Notes under the pieces: generated by a model
What the model was told of the DNA's origin: nothing
What the model saw: only the letters and a program-made list of their open reading frames with translations
Database searches by the model: none
Program-made: the position numbers and the translations under genes
Shown here: piece after piece, positions 28,040-37,364 of the stretch
Layout of the letters: every line of letters begins with the position of its first letter
How positions within the stretch are numbered: position 1 is the stretch's first letter
Origin: an uncultured Opitutales bacterium
Lineage (GTDB): Bacteria; Verrucomicrobiota; Verrucomicrobiia; Opitutales; Seribacteraceae
DNA length: 61,910 nucleotides
NCBI GenBank assembly: GCA_943787575.1
Contig: CALSMY010000001.1
Span: 1 to 61,910 of the forward strand
Direction of reading: 5' to 3'

Positions 28040-28966
28040 ATGAACAAAACTGAATCTATTGTTCTCAAAGAAGAGTTGTCTGAGCTATTAAAAAGATGCT
28101 CTTCGGAAACGCTAAGTGCGGCTTTATCTTTTCGGGAAAATAAGGATGTCGCTAAGATCGAACCAATCGTTCTTGGGATTATTGACCGTCACCTTGAGCC
28201 TGATCAACGAGTAGTTTTTAAAAACTCGGATGATTCTCTACGACTTTATGAAGATCTGGGTTTAGATTCCTTGACCATGTTGGAAATTGTTATGCTCGTT
28301 GAGCAAACACTCCAAGTAAGCATAGACAATGAAGAGCTTAAAGACCTTCGAACCCTGGGAGATGTTAAACAATACTTAGATGCCAAGGTTCGTGGAGTTG
28401 AGCCTCCCAGTCGTTCTAAAACATTTAGAATTGAAGAAGTTGCATCGATCATGCCCCATAGAGAACCTTTTCTTTTTCTTGAGTCTGTTACTATCGATGG
28501 AGATGAAGCACGGGGGGATTATAAGATCACCGGGAACGAATATTTTTTAGAGGGTCACTTCAAGGAACAGCCTGTTTTTCCTGCATCTATCATGATCGAG
28601 GCTCTTGGGCAGATGTGCGTATTTTTTCTTCTTCAAGGTACTCACTCTGCTTTGTCTCGAAAAGTTAAGACTGATTCCATCTTTTTTACTGCATGCGACG
28701 GGATTAAATGCCGTCGTATTTGTAAGCCTGACGATGTACTTTCCATGTCTGTGAAAGTATCAAGAATCAGGCATCCTCTCGCTTGTTTTTCGGGCGAGAT
28801 TTTAGTGAACGGCCAAAAAACAGCTCAAGCAGCTGAGATTAAACTCGCCTTTGATTTTTACCCAGTGGTTGACGGTGGGACAGATGAACGGGAGATAAAT
28901 ACAGATTCCCACTTGAATGGCGTAAGCAATTTGGCTAAGCCAAGCGCATCTTCGGGGAATTCCTGA
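28040..28966 (+). CDS. Acyl carrier protein fused to FabZ-like 3-hydroxyacyl-ACP dehydratase
   Basis: 308 residues with two recognisable domains. Residues about 40-117 form an acyl carrier protein: YEDLGLDSLTMLEIVMLVEQ with the phosphopantetheine serine at Ser77. Residues about 128-285 form a hot-dog dehydratase: IMPHREPFLFLESV, then EGHFKEQPVFPASIMIEALGQM with His173 and Glu187 in the FabZ/FabA catalytic positions. ACP and dehydratase are normally separate, so here the substrate is probably carried in cis. The frame is open back to 27905, but that overlaps trpS; ATG 28040 gives a clean start. Two glycosyltransferases follow. It suggests a dedicated fatty-acyl product, such as a hydroxylated or unsaturated lipid, rather than bulk fatty acid synthesis. 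Confidence 0.82.
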   Translation: MNKTESIVLKEELSELLKRCSSETLSAALSFRENKDVAKIEPIVLGIIDRHLEPDQRVVFKNSDDSLRLYEDLGLDSLTMLEIVMLVEQTLQVSIDNEELKDLRTLGDVKQYLDAKVRGVEPPSRSKTFRIEEVASIMPHREPFLFLESVTIDGDEARGDYKITGNEYFLEGHFKEQPVFPASIMIEALGQMCVFFLLQGTHSALSRKVKTDSIFFTACDGIKCRRICKPDDVLSMSVKVSRIRHPLACFSGEILVNGQKTAQAAEIKLAFDFYPVVDGGTDEREINTDSHLNGVSNLAKPSASSGNS

Positions 28967-29021
28967 CTTTTAACTGAGAGTCCCTTGATCTGTAGAATTT
29001 TATTCGCATTAAAAGTTTTTC

Positions 29022-30224
29022 GTGTTGAGTGATTCAGCTTTTCTATACGCCACATTTCCTCGTCCTACCGAAACTTTTGTTCGTCGAGAGTTAAGAGAAT
29101 TAAAGAAACTTGGATTTACACCTGATCTTTTTTCCATCTGGAAAGGCCAATGCTTATGGGAAGGCAGAGATATCAGGCTTTTTTCGATTTCCCGGCTTTT
29201 TTTTCTTTTTGTTTGGATTCCCTATTGGGCATGGAGAAAACCTAAGGGCTTTAAAAAAATTCTAACTCATTTGTGGTCTTCCCCCTGTCCGAATTTTCAA
29301 AATTGGAATGAAACCTTTTTGGGTTTGGCTTATGCACTGGTTGAGGCCAAAAAATTTGAGAGATTAAAATATCGAAGAATTCACGCAGTCTGGGCAACCA
29401 TGCCTGCCACTGCTGCTCTTGGTTTTCATATACTTACCGATGTTCCTTACTCTATGGGGGCTCATGCCTATGATGTTTTCCGACATCAAGGAGATTGGTT
29501 ATTGAGTTTGAAACTAAAGCGGGCTGTGATGGTAAGAACTTCTTCAGCTTCAACTGCTCGAAGGCTAACGAAATTCGGGGTTAATCAGAATCGATTAATT
29601 CTCATCCATCGAAGTTTGAACCCCATGTCTATCCGTACAGATTTTTCACTTGTACATAAAAAGTCTCTAAGCTTAGTAAGTGTAGGGCGATTAATTGAGA
29701 AAAAAGGGTATTTCTTACTCCTGAAAATCTTAGAAGATCTAAGAGCCCGGAAAGTTCCTTTTACCCTCGATATTTTGGGTGAAGGTCCCTTGAGAAAAGA
29801 ATTAACTATTGAACTGTCACGCAGGCACCTTGATCGTTTCGTGTGCCTACATGGGCATTGTTCTGAGGACGATATTATCTCCCATTACCGTAAAAGTGAT
29901 GCTCTACTTTTTACCGGCGTTATTGCATCCAATGGCGATCGAGACGGCATCCCTAATGTGATACCTGAAGCCATGTCATGTGGATTGTTAGTTCTTGCCT
30001 CAAATCGTGCTGGGAGTTCCGAAGCTTTTACAGACCAAGAATCTGGCTATTCTCTTGATCCTTATAAACCGAGTTCTTGGTCAGTCTTGTTGGAAGATTT
30101 TTATACGAAACCCGATAAATTTAATCAGGTTCGTAAATACGCATTTTTGCGTGCAAATCAGCAATTTTCTGCAAAAGTGAATTGTAAAAAGTTAAAATAT
30201 TTATTTGATCAGACCTTTGCATGA
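29022..30224 (+). CDS. Glycosyltransferase, GT4-like (GT-B fold)
   Basis: 400 residues. The C-terminal half has the GT4 hallmarks: LVSVGRLIEKKGYFLLLKIL, FTLDILGEGPLRKEL, and GIPNVIPEAMSCGLLVLASN with the EX7E-type nucleotide-sugar site. Start is GTG 29022 or TTG 29025; no ATG fits. It overlaps the next glycosyltransferase by four bases (ATGA). With its partner and the ACP-dehydratase upstream it could decorate a lipid or polysaccharide; acceptor unknown. Confidence 0.85.
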   Translation: MLSDSAFLYATFPRPTETFVRRELRELKKLGFTPDLFSIWKGQCLWEGRDIRLFSISRLFFLFVWIPYWAWRKPKGFKKILTHLWSSPCPNFQNWNETFLGLAYALVEAKKFERLKYRRIHAVWATMPATAALGFHILTDVPYSMGAHAYDVFRHQGDWLLSLKLKRAVMVRTSSASTARRLTKFGVNQNRLILIHRSLNPMSIRTDFSLVHKKSLSLVSVGRLIEKKGYFLLLKILEDLRARKVPFTLDILGEGPLRKELTIELSRRHLDRFVCLHGHCSEDDIISHYRKSDALLFTGVIASNGDRDGIPNVIPEAMSCGLLVLASNRAGSSEAFTDQESGYSLDPYKPSSWSVLLEDFYTKPDKFNQVRKYAFLRANQQFSAKVNCKKLKYLFDQTFA

Positions 30225-31093
30225 TGCCCAAAGTCAGTATTTTAATAAGCGTTCGTGACCAATTGGCACTTACTCAAAAATGTCTTTCCAAGTTGGAAGC
30301 CACTTTGGACGCGTCCATTTCATTTGAAGTTTTGATTGCAAATGACGGCAGCGTTGATGGAACTCGGGAGTTTCTTGACCAGCTTGGCGAACCATGCCGG
30401 ATTTTTCATCGCTCGCACAGTGTTGGGTTTGGAAAAAATCACAATTGGTTGGCTGAGAATGCCAAGGGTGAATACCTTTTACTTTTAAATAATGATGCTT
30501 TTGTTTCGGGAAACTGGTTACATCCAATGCTTTCCGTTTTTAAGAATCAATCAAAAGTCGGGTTTGTTGGAAATGTGCAACGATTAGCTGGAACGCGAAG
30601 ATATGATCATATGGGTGTCGTTTTTTCTCCGCTGGGAAATCCCCGTCATTATGGACAAGGTTTTTTCCACCGTCCCTTCAAAGGTGAAGTACGGACATGG
30701 AGCGCGGTAACTGCGGCATGTTGCCTGATTAAAAGTTCTTTATTTCGTGAGTATGGAGGATTTGATGAAAGTTTTGTCAATGGTTGTGAGGATGTTGACC
30801 TTTGCTTACGACTAAACCGGGAAGGTTTTTCTCACTTCGTGGTTCATGACAGTGTGATTGATCATGTCAAGGGTGCGACTACTGGGAGAAAAGACCGGAA
30901 TGAGGAGAACTTCGAATTGTTAATGAAAAAATGGGGGCCAAGCATTCGAGAGAATGAATCTCTTAATGATTCTTTCGATCATGCACGCACTTATTTATTT
31001 AGGCCTTTTTTCAAACCGCTTGGAACAAATATTAAAAAATTCTTAGATGCCTTCTTGATTATATCCAGATTAAGAAAACTAGCACCTCGTTGA
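30221..31093 (+). CDS. Glycosyltransferase family 2 (GT-A fold)
   Basis: 290 residues: SILISVRDQLALTQKCL opening, IANDGSVDGTREFL (DGS nucleotide site), LLLLNNDAFVSGNW with the DXD-like NDA motif, and GCEDVDLCLRL (ED general base). Resembles rhamnosyl- or other deoxysugar-transferring GT2 enzymes, so GDP-fucose made by Gmd/Fcl is a conceivable donor, but this is only inference. Coupled to the preceding GT4 gene. The end faces the convergent alpha-oxoamine synthase. Confidence 0.86.
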   Translation: MMPKVSILISVRDQLALTQKCLSKLEATLDASISFEVLIANDGSVDGTREFLDQLGEPCRIFHRSHSVGFGKNHNWLAENAKGEYLLLLNNDAFVSGNWLHPMLSVFKNQSKVGFVGNVQRLAGTRRYDHMGVVFSPLGNPRHYGQGFFHRPFKGEVRTWSAVTAACCLIKSSLFREYGGFDESFVNGCEDVDLCLRLNREGFSHFVVHDSVIDHVKGATTGRKDRNEENFELLMKKWGPSIRENESLNDSFDHARTYLFRPFFKPLGTNIKKFLDAFLIISRLRKLAPR

Positions 31094-31127
31094 ATTTTTA
31101 CAGAGTTTAAAAACTCGATTGAAAAAG

Positions 31128-32327
31128 TTAAATTTTGGTAACTGCGTAGCGGAATGCTTCTTCGATGAGATCAAAATCCTCTTCAGTATGTGCGGCAGAT
31201 ATTGCCGTACGAATTAGGTCTTTTCCGGGAGGTACTCCAGGGGCAATAGAAATGATGGCATAAACTCCCTTTTCCAATAAAGCCTTCCAGAAATAGTACA
31301 CTTTTTCCTTCTTGCCCAAAACAATGGGAACTGCCGGAGACTCGCTATTCCAGGTATCCAAGTTTAGTTCATCAAGCAACCTTCGATAACGTGCAAGGTT
31401 GGCTTCCAACTTTTTTCTGTGTTCGGGTTCCGAACGGATAATGCCCAGTGCTGCGTGGGCACAGGCGGTGGATACCGGAGATAGTGCAGCTGAGAAAATA
31501 GTTTGCTTTGAATGACTGCGCATATAGTCAATTGCTTCCTTACTTGCACAGACAAACCCTCCCATGCCCGAGAAGGATTTCGAAAAACTACCGCATATTA
31601 CATCGATCTGATCAGTAAGACCAAAATGATTTGCGGTCCCTTTGCCATCATCTCCTAAAACTCCAATCCCGTGAGCATCATCCAGAATAAAAAAAGCACC
31701 AAATTCCTTGGCTACTTCGAGTAATTCTGGCAAGCGGGCAATATGCCCTTCCATTGAATAGATCCCTTCCACAACCAAGGCTTTGTTTGTATTAGGGTCT
31801 TCATAAGCAAGAATTTCTCTGAGGTGTTCAGGATGGTTGTGGGCAAACCTTTCGCACTTTGCTCCACTTAATTTAATCCCACTCCACAAGGATGAATGAA
31901 GGTTCTTATCGGCAAAGACTAAATCATTACGATCAACAAATCCAGTTATGGCGGACGCACAAGCGAGATAACCAGCTGAAAATACATGACAGGCTTCCAT
32001 GCCCAGAAAATCAGCTAGATCTTCCTCCAATGCCCGATGGAAAATTCTACCCCCATTGGCCAAGCGGGCACCGGTGGTGCTGCTTCCCCATTTTTGCAGA
32101 GCTTTCATACCTGCTTCTTTGATTTTGGGGTGTTGAGAAAGACCAAGGTAGTCATTGCTTGAGAGCATGACATATTCTTTCCCCTCTTTTGTTACACGGG
32201 TACCAGTTTGATCCTCAAATATGTGATAATATGCGTCATACTTTAGACGCAGTCGGGTAGAGTCATCTGAAAGTATACGATTCCATATACCATTATTCTT
32301 TTGTTTGGAAAAAAGCTTACCCATCAA
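31128..32327 (-). CDS. Alpha-oxoamine synthase family (AONS / KBL / serine palmitoyltransferase-like)
   Basis: 399 residues, PLP-dependent, joining an acyl thioester to an amino acid with loss of CO2. Visible: MLSSNDYLGLSQHPKIKEA, GSSTTGARLANGGRIFH, FILDDAHGIGVLG, and the PLP lysine in GSFSKSFSGMGGF. Biotin (BioF), threonine breakdown (Kbl) and sphingoid base synthesis (Spt) enzymes share this fold. No bio or tdh genes adjoin; an ACP-dehydratase and two glycosyltransferases do, so a lipid role such as sphingoid or related amino-lipid synthesis is attractive but unproven. Start ATG 32327 or 32324. Confidence 0.82.
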   Translation of the reverse strand: MMGKLFSKQKNNGIWNRILSDDSTRLRLKYDAYYHIFEDQTGTRVTKEGKEYVMLSSNDYLGLSQHPKIKEAGMKALQKWGSSTTGARLANGGRIFHRALEEDLADFLGMEACHVFSAGYLACASAITGFVDRNDLVFADKNLHSSLWSGIKLSGAKCERFAHNHPEHLREILAYEDPNTNKALVVEGIYSMEGHIARLPELLEVAKEFGAFFILDDAHGIGVLGDDGKGTANHFGLTDQIDVICGSFSKSFSGMGGFVCASKEAIDYMRSHSKQTIFSAALSPVSTACAHAALGIIRSEPEHRKKLEANLARYRRLLDELNLDTWNSESPAVPIVLGKKEKVYYFWKALLEKGVYAIISIAPGVPPGKDLIRTAISAAHTEEDFDLIEEAFRYAVTKI

Positions 32328-32397
32328 TCTATCCTAGGTATACTGATAAGATCCTCAAAGCTTAAACTGAGGATACCCTAGTGAAGCCTATGTTAGA

Positions 32398-34317
32398 TTA
32401 TTGGGTACGTTTGATGATGTGAAATCCAAAGCCTGTCTCTACGACTTCAGAAACTTCATCAATATTCAGATCAAAAGCAGCCTCTGAAAAGGGTTGAGCC
32501 ATGACTTCAAATTTAAAACTGCCAAGGTCACCGCCTTTGGGGCCGGATGGACCATCTGAATGCTTCTTGGCCATATCGGCAAAATCTTTACCTCCATTGG
32601 TGATCAATCCGCGAATACGCTCGGCCTCTTTTCGAGCAGCTTGTTTTGATCGAGTGATTTTAGAATCTGCACGATCCGCACCCTTGTAGGAGATCAGGAT
32701 ATGAGAAGCGGAGATTTCGTCCGGCAATTCAACGACGGGATTATCTTTGCTTTTAACAAATGAATTTCGCTCCAGGCGAATTTTTTCATAGACATCATTA
32801 GAGATCACATAATACCAGCCGGCCAGGTTTTCATTAATTTCCTTCGCCCTTTGGCGGGCCTTATTGATTTTTCCATCGTACTCTGCTTGCATGCGGGCAT
32901 TAGAGGCTTGAACCTGAGCAATTTCTGCTTCCTTTTCGGCATCTTTTTTTGCTTTTTCGGCAGCCTGGTCAGTCGCGGTTTTCTTTTCTACTTTGACCGC
33001 CTTGTTGTTAGCTGCTTTGGGTTGGGCTGGTGGTGGGGGAGGGGTAACCTTAGGCGGAGCTGTCGGTGGAGTGAAGTCGGGAGGAGAGCCAGGCTTGGCG
33101 ATAGGCCCTTTTTCACCTTCTGGTCCCTTAGCTCCTTGAGGCGATGCACTGGGGAGCGGGGCAAGATTTGGTGGAGTTAACAGGGATTCGTTGACTCGGG
33201 CAAATGCATATATGTAGCGGCTGTCTCCGCTTGAATTTTCATCCTCTTCTGATCCTCTGTAGATATCTCCAAATCGCAGCACATATTCCACACCGCTTTC
33301 CATTCCAACCAAAACTTCGCCTTTGTTCGAGACTACCTTGGGTACGGTTTGTCCGGATGCATCTTTGGCGGCAATGGTGTAAAAGCCCTTTTGCTGAAGC
33401 GATTGAACCACCGCTTGATTATTGGCATCCCTGAGATTGCTAAAAAATTCTTTTCCTTGTTTCAGGTTATTAACCAGAATTTCGGGTTTTCTTTCGACAT
33501 CAATGATTTCAAGATCGTCGAGTGCATCTTTCAGTGCATCAAGAATTTCCTTATCAAGCTCTTCGTTGTCCTTAAGGTTGCCCCCAGGGAAACTCCACTT
33601 AGAATCTGCAATATTCAAAACAAATGGATTATTGGTTCGATTGATTTTTCCCTGGGCTAAGTTAACATCATAATTGTCTAGGGTGACTTGTTTGATCTTG
33701 CGCTTGTCTAGATCAAGGAAGTCTTGTTCCACCCAGTCCACAAATTTTGAGGAAACATCTCGAGCATTGCTAACTTCCACGCGGTACACTGCGTTTTGTT
33801 CAGGTTTACGTACATAATAAGTGTTGGGTAAACCATCCACCTCTTCACCAATAATTAAACTGGCAAGGTTAGAACCCGAACTGTTCTTTAAATGAATAAG
33901 TCGGCCAATTCCAGATTCTGTGGCATCGGCTTTACTTGGGTTGAGGACGCCAAACTTCGCATGCTCTCCGGCCCCTTCACCAGCCTGATCAATGATACGA
34001 AGATCAAAAAGCATACTGGAAACATCTTCTAACTGGTTATCTGCGTTGGCAGGGTAATCAGCCTTACCCGGGCGGCGGATAAACCACCCCTTTTCTGTCT
34101 GGGTAACTTCGATCGATTTGGTCTGTATGTCTTCTTCATCTACCTCCACAATTTCAATTCCGGTCACGGCCCGGGCGTCAAAGGATTCAAAGAGAGCTTG
34201 CCCCATTAAATTGGCTTTTGCTGAGGGATCCCTTTTGGTTGGTGAGGTAAAGGTAGCTATACAAACGGCTATGATGGCAGCACCGAGAAAGGTTATGGTC
34301 TTTTTATTTTCTTTCAT
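32398..34317 (-). CDS. DUF4340 protein fused to C-terminal parvulin-type prolyl isomerase
   Basis: 639 residues: an N-terminal membrane anchor (about 7-25), DUF4340 repeats (about 70-370; FGVLNPSKADATESG and VYRVEVSNARDVSSKFVDW), then a proline-rich linker (about 385-440), a charged helical stretch, and a PpiC/parvulin domain at about 535-639 (ASHILISYKGADRADSKITR, GGDLGSFKFEVMAQPFSEAAFD, GFGFHIIKR). DUF4340 proteins usually accompany GldF/GldG-type ABC exporters; the added prolyl isomerase suggests periplasmic folding help for the exported substrate. It lies 44 bases after the GldFG fusion on the same strand. Confidence 0.82.
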   Translation of the reverse strand: MKENKKTITFLGAAIIAVCIATFTSPTKRDPSAKANLMGQALFESFDARAVTGIEIVEVDEEDIQTKSIEVTQTEKGWFIRRPGKADYPANADNQLEDVSSMLFDLRIIDQAGEGAGEHAKFGVLNPSKADATESGIGRLIHLKNSSGSNLASLIIGEEVDGLPNTYYVRKPEQNAVYRVEVSNARDVSSKFVDWVEQDFLDLDKRKIKQVTLDNYDVNLAQGKINRTNNPFVLNIADSKWSFPGGNLKDNEELDKEILDALKDALDDLEIIDVERKPEILVNNLKQGKEFFSNLRDANNQAVVQSLQQKGFYTIAAKDASGQTVPKVVSNKGEVLVGMESGVEYVLRFGDIYRGSEEDENSSGDSRYIYAFARVNESLLTPPNLAPLPSASPQGAKGPEGEKGPIAKPGSPPDFTPPTAPPKVTPPPPPAQPKAANNKAVKVEKKTATDQAAEKAKKDAEKEAEIAQVQASNARMQAEYDGKINKARQRAKEINENLAGWYYVISNDVYEKIRLERNSFVKSKDNPVVELPDEISASHILISYKGADRADSKITRSKQAARKEAERIRGLITNGGKDFADMAKKHSDGPSGPKGGDLGSFKFEVMAQPFSEAAFDLNIDEVSEVVETGFGFHIIKRTQ

Positions 34318-34361
34318 TACTTATTGATCGAGAAAGGTTAAATGCAATTCAGAGTGAGTAG

Positions 34362-37349
34362 TTAGGAACGCACTCGAGAATCTACGGTTCCCTGGATTTC
34401 AGCCCTTCGTTTCTTATAAAACACAAAGATGGCAATTAAGAGCAGGGGAAGGGGAGGGATAAAGACTGAAAGCCTTTGAATACTCCTTTGCTTTTCGCGG
34501 ATTTCACGGTCTCTTTTTCTCTCCGCATCTTTAATCTTCACATTGGTGGTTTGGCGTAGTTCCCGTTCACGCTTGGCCATATTCTTTTGCAACTTGGCTG
34601 CTTCGGTCTGCAAGACTTGCATGAATTGTCCCTGGGTCATCGAACCCTGGTTGTTTTGCACATCTGCAAGAGCCTCGTTGAGTTTACGGTTTTCATCCTG
34701 AAGAATAGCCTGAATTGAACTTTCAGCTTCCTGAATGTTACGGGAGGCAACTTCTCTTGCTTCCTCGATACTTTTTTCAAATTCTTCGAGTGTGCGGTGC
34801 AATCTTCTCCGGTTTCGAATTTCAAGCAGGCTTTCTTCGCCAGATAAATCGTCGATCAAATTAAGAGCCAGGGTGACATTATCGACATCCAGAGGGAAGT
34901 CAGACTCTGGACCGCGGCTGCGAATATTGAAGAAAGGATCTGCGAGCATGTCCACATCGGCTACCAATATTACATTGATTTGATTGGTCTGGTTCCCGTC
35001 TTCCACTTTTCCAGAAATGGATGCGGCAATAACTTCATGTGCCCCAGATCCTGGATATAAGGTACGATCTGGATTGAACCTGCGAGGAGTTCCGAACACT
35101 CCACCTGTCCAAAAAGTTTCTAGGCTTGTGGTACCCGCAAGAGCTCCTCCGCGTGTTCTCAATAAAGGTTGAAAATCGAGGCTAGATGCAGACTTGGGGT
35201 AGAGGGTGCCCGGACAGGTGAATAGGCAATATTGTAATTCAGATGTAATCGGGTCGGAGTGGAAGGAATTGGGCAATCCACCAACATAAACAAATTCATC
35301 AGGAAAATTTTCCGAACGTTGAATCTTGGGGAATGGATTGTATGGATCCCGTAAAATGCGTTCCTGTAAGCCTCCAAGCTTGGTATCCAAATCAGAAAGT
35401 AATCGTTGTTCTACAAAATTGCGAATCGGGTGATTGCTATCCATCTTTTCAAAAACCGTGCGTAGAGAGCTTAGCTTCAAACTGTTCCAGTCATTTTGCG
35501 AAAGAGAGGAATTTGATTTTAACCTCGCTTCATACTCCGATGCTTTCTTGATCAGGGTGTCCAAATTCGAGAAGAAAGTACCTACCTCAGGAAAGCGACC
35601 ACGTGCCGGGGCCAAGCTCCTTGTGGCATTTTGTTTTAGGTTGCTCAATTCGCTCTGAATTTTTTCTAACCTTTCCATCGGATCGAGGTTGAAGTTTATC
35701 TGTAGTAGATCCCATAATTTTTTCAGATCACCTTTTTCTGGAGCACTTCCTCCCTGGTCTGGTCCGCTGTTATTGTTACGGCGTGGTTCGTAAGTTCCGG
35801 TAACACTTCCTTGAATTAATGGAAGAGGGTCTTCAAAAATGGCAGTGGGTATACCTGATTTAATCGCGGCTACCAAATCGTCCATTTTTTCATTGTCCAA
35901 AGTACTTGGTTGAACGACAACCAAGGCGTCGTAATCTTCTGGAGAAAGTTCTCCACCGGTAACTTCTTGGACATCGTATTGTTTGTTAAGTTCGGTAAAA
36001 AATTCCCAGGCTGGAGTGCCTCCTCCTAAGTTAAATCCCATTATTCCCATACCTGCAGTACCAAGCACAGGGGCATCGGTGGCAAAAACTCCAAGGGTCT
36101 TTTTCTGGTGTGATCCGCTTACCGAATTGATGGTGCGGACAATCTCATATTCCACAGGCAAGCCCTTGAATAGGAAGGGGATGGTTTGTTGGCCTTTGTC
36201 ACCCTTGCAAACGATACCCATGTATAAATCCTTTTGCCAAGGCACCATGCGTCCACCTTCCATAACAAAGAGGGGAGGGGTGACTCCGTTTTGATTTTCT
36301 ACGCCGTATTTTTCTGCCGTGGCTGATGCATTATCTTCGGGAGTAATCACATGTATCTTGACTGATACCAACTTGGTTTCGCGGTCAATTTCCCGAAGGG
36401 CGGTCAATAAATTGATTCGAGTCTGTACATACTGTTCAGGAATCGAGTCGGTCGGGGAAATAAATGCATCGATTTCAACCTGACTGTTTAATTGGCCAAG
36501 CAACTCAATGGAACCTTCGGATAAACTACTTAACTGTTCTGCTGTTGCGTCCAGTCTTACAATATCATGATTCCGGAAATATTGAGTCAGGGCAAAAGCG
36601 GTAACTAAGGTGGCAACTACTCGGACAGAGAAATGAGAAAGCTTATTCTTCCCTTGGGGACTCCCAACCCAGTGCCGTCGTCCAATCAAAATAGAAGATA
36701 GGTAGAGCATGGCCACGGCTAAACCGATAAAGAAAATCATACCCGATGTACTGATTATTCCACGGCTAAAATCGAGAAAGTTTGCCGCAATTGCCCACTC
36801 CGAATCCTGTAACAAGGCAAGGGGCGAGTTAAAGGCTACACCCAAAACAAAAGCAACAGTCAGGTTGGCGGTGAGGAAAGAAGCGACCATTCCAATAGCA
36901 ATCATGCTGAGTCCGACAAACCAATACCCTAGGTAGGTGGAGACCAAAAGGCCAAAGTCCGGGTTGCCTAATTGGCTAAGCACATAGTAATTGGCGATCA
37001 GAGAAATAACGAGGGATACTGAGAATATGGCAACGGCTCCGAGGTATTTACCAATAACCACATCAAAATCACTTCCTGGCAATGTGAGCAAAAGTTCATC
37101 TGTGCCTTGTCGCTTCTCGTCCGCCCAAATACTCATGGTAATGGCGGGTATAAAGCCAAGAAGGATGAGGGGGAGATAACGGTTTAATTGATCAAGGTTT
37201 GCGAGGTTGGAGTCAAAAAACTCCTGAGGCCAAAAAGCGGCTAACCCGCTGGATAAAAGAAAGGCGCAGATAAAAACATATCCGCTGGGACTGCCAAAGT
37301 ATGCGGCCAGGTTGCGTTTAAATACGGCGAGAACGGCTTGGGTGTTCAT
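34362..37349 (-). CDS. GldF-GldG fusion: ABC-2 permease plus periplasmic substrate domain
   Basis: 995 residues. The N-terminal 240 residues form an ABC-2 type permease with six helices (VFKRNLAAYFGSPSGYVFIC start; SIWADEKRQGTDELLLTLP loop typical of GldF). Next come another membrane helix and a long GldG-like extracytoplasmic region (VRLDATAEQLSSLSEGSIELL, then PEDYDALVVVQPSTL). A coiled coil (about 855-960, EFEKSIEEAREVASRNIQEA) and a final helix (VFIPPLPLLLIAIFVFY) close it. In Bacteroidota, GldF and GldG are separate gliding-motility proteins; the fused form with DUF4340 is known from PVC genomes, where its job is unclear. Confidence 0.85.
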   Translation of the reverse strand: MNTQAVLAVFKRNLAAYFGSPSGYVFICAFLLSSGLAAFWPQEFFDSNLANLDQLNRYLPLILLGFIPAITMSIWADEKRQGTDELLLTLPGSDFDVVIGKYLGAVAIFSVSLVISLIANYYVLSQLGNPDFGLLVSTYLGYWFVGLSMIAIGMVASFLTANLTVAFVLGVAFNSPLALLQDSEWAIAANFLDFSRGIISTSGMIFFIGLAVAMLYLSSILIGRRHWVGSPQGKNKLSHFSVRVVATLVTAFALTQYFRNHDIVRLDATAEQLSSLSEGSIELLGQLNSQVEIDAFISPTDSIPEQYVQTRINLLTALREIDRETKLVSVKIHVITPEDNASATAEKYGVENQNGVTPPLFVMEGGRMVPWQKDLYMGIVCKGDKGQQTIPFLFKGLPVEYEIVRTINSVSGSHQKKTLGVFATDAPVLGTAGMGIMGFNLGGGTPAWEFFTELNKQYDVQEVTGGELSPEDYDALVVVQPSTLDNEKMDDLVAAIKSGIPTAIFEDPLPLIQGSVTGTYEPRRNNNSGPDQGGSAPEKGDLKKLWDLLQINFNLDPMERLEKIQSELSNLKQNATRSLAPARGRFPEVGTFFSNLDTLIKKASEYEARLKSNSSLSQNDWNSLKLSSLRTVFEKMDSNHPIRNFVEQRLLSDLDTKLGGLQERILRDPYNPFPKIQRSENFPDEFVYVGGLPNSFHSDPITSELQYCLFTCPGTLYPKSASSLDFQPLLRTRGGALAGTTSLETFWTGGVFGTPRRFNPDRTLYPGSGAHEVIAASISGKVEDGNQTNQINVILVADVDMLADPFFNIRSRGPESDFPLDVDNVTLALNLIDDLSGEESLLEIRNRRRLHRTLEEFEKSIEEAREVASRNIQEAESSIQAILQDENRKLNEALADVQNNQGSMTQGQFMQVLQTEAAKLQKNMAKRERELRQTTNVKIKDAERKRDREIREKQRSIQRLSVFIPPLPLLLIAIFVFYKKRRAEIQGTVDSRVRS

Positions 37350-37364
37350 GGGACAATTTTAAAG

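Noticed and set aside
32351-32374. Terminator hairpin ATCCTCA/TGAGGAT after the DUF4340 gene
   Set aside because: Seven-base stem with a ten-base loop and no T tract on either side; too weak to annotate.
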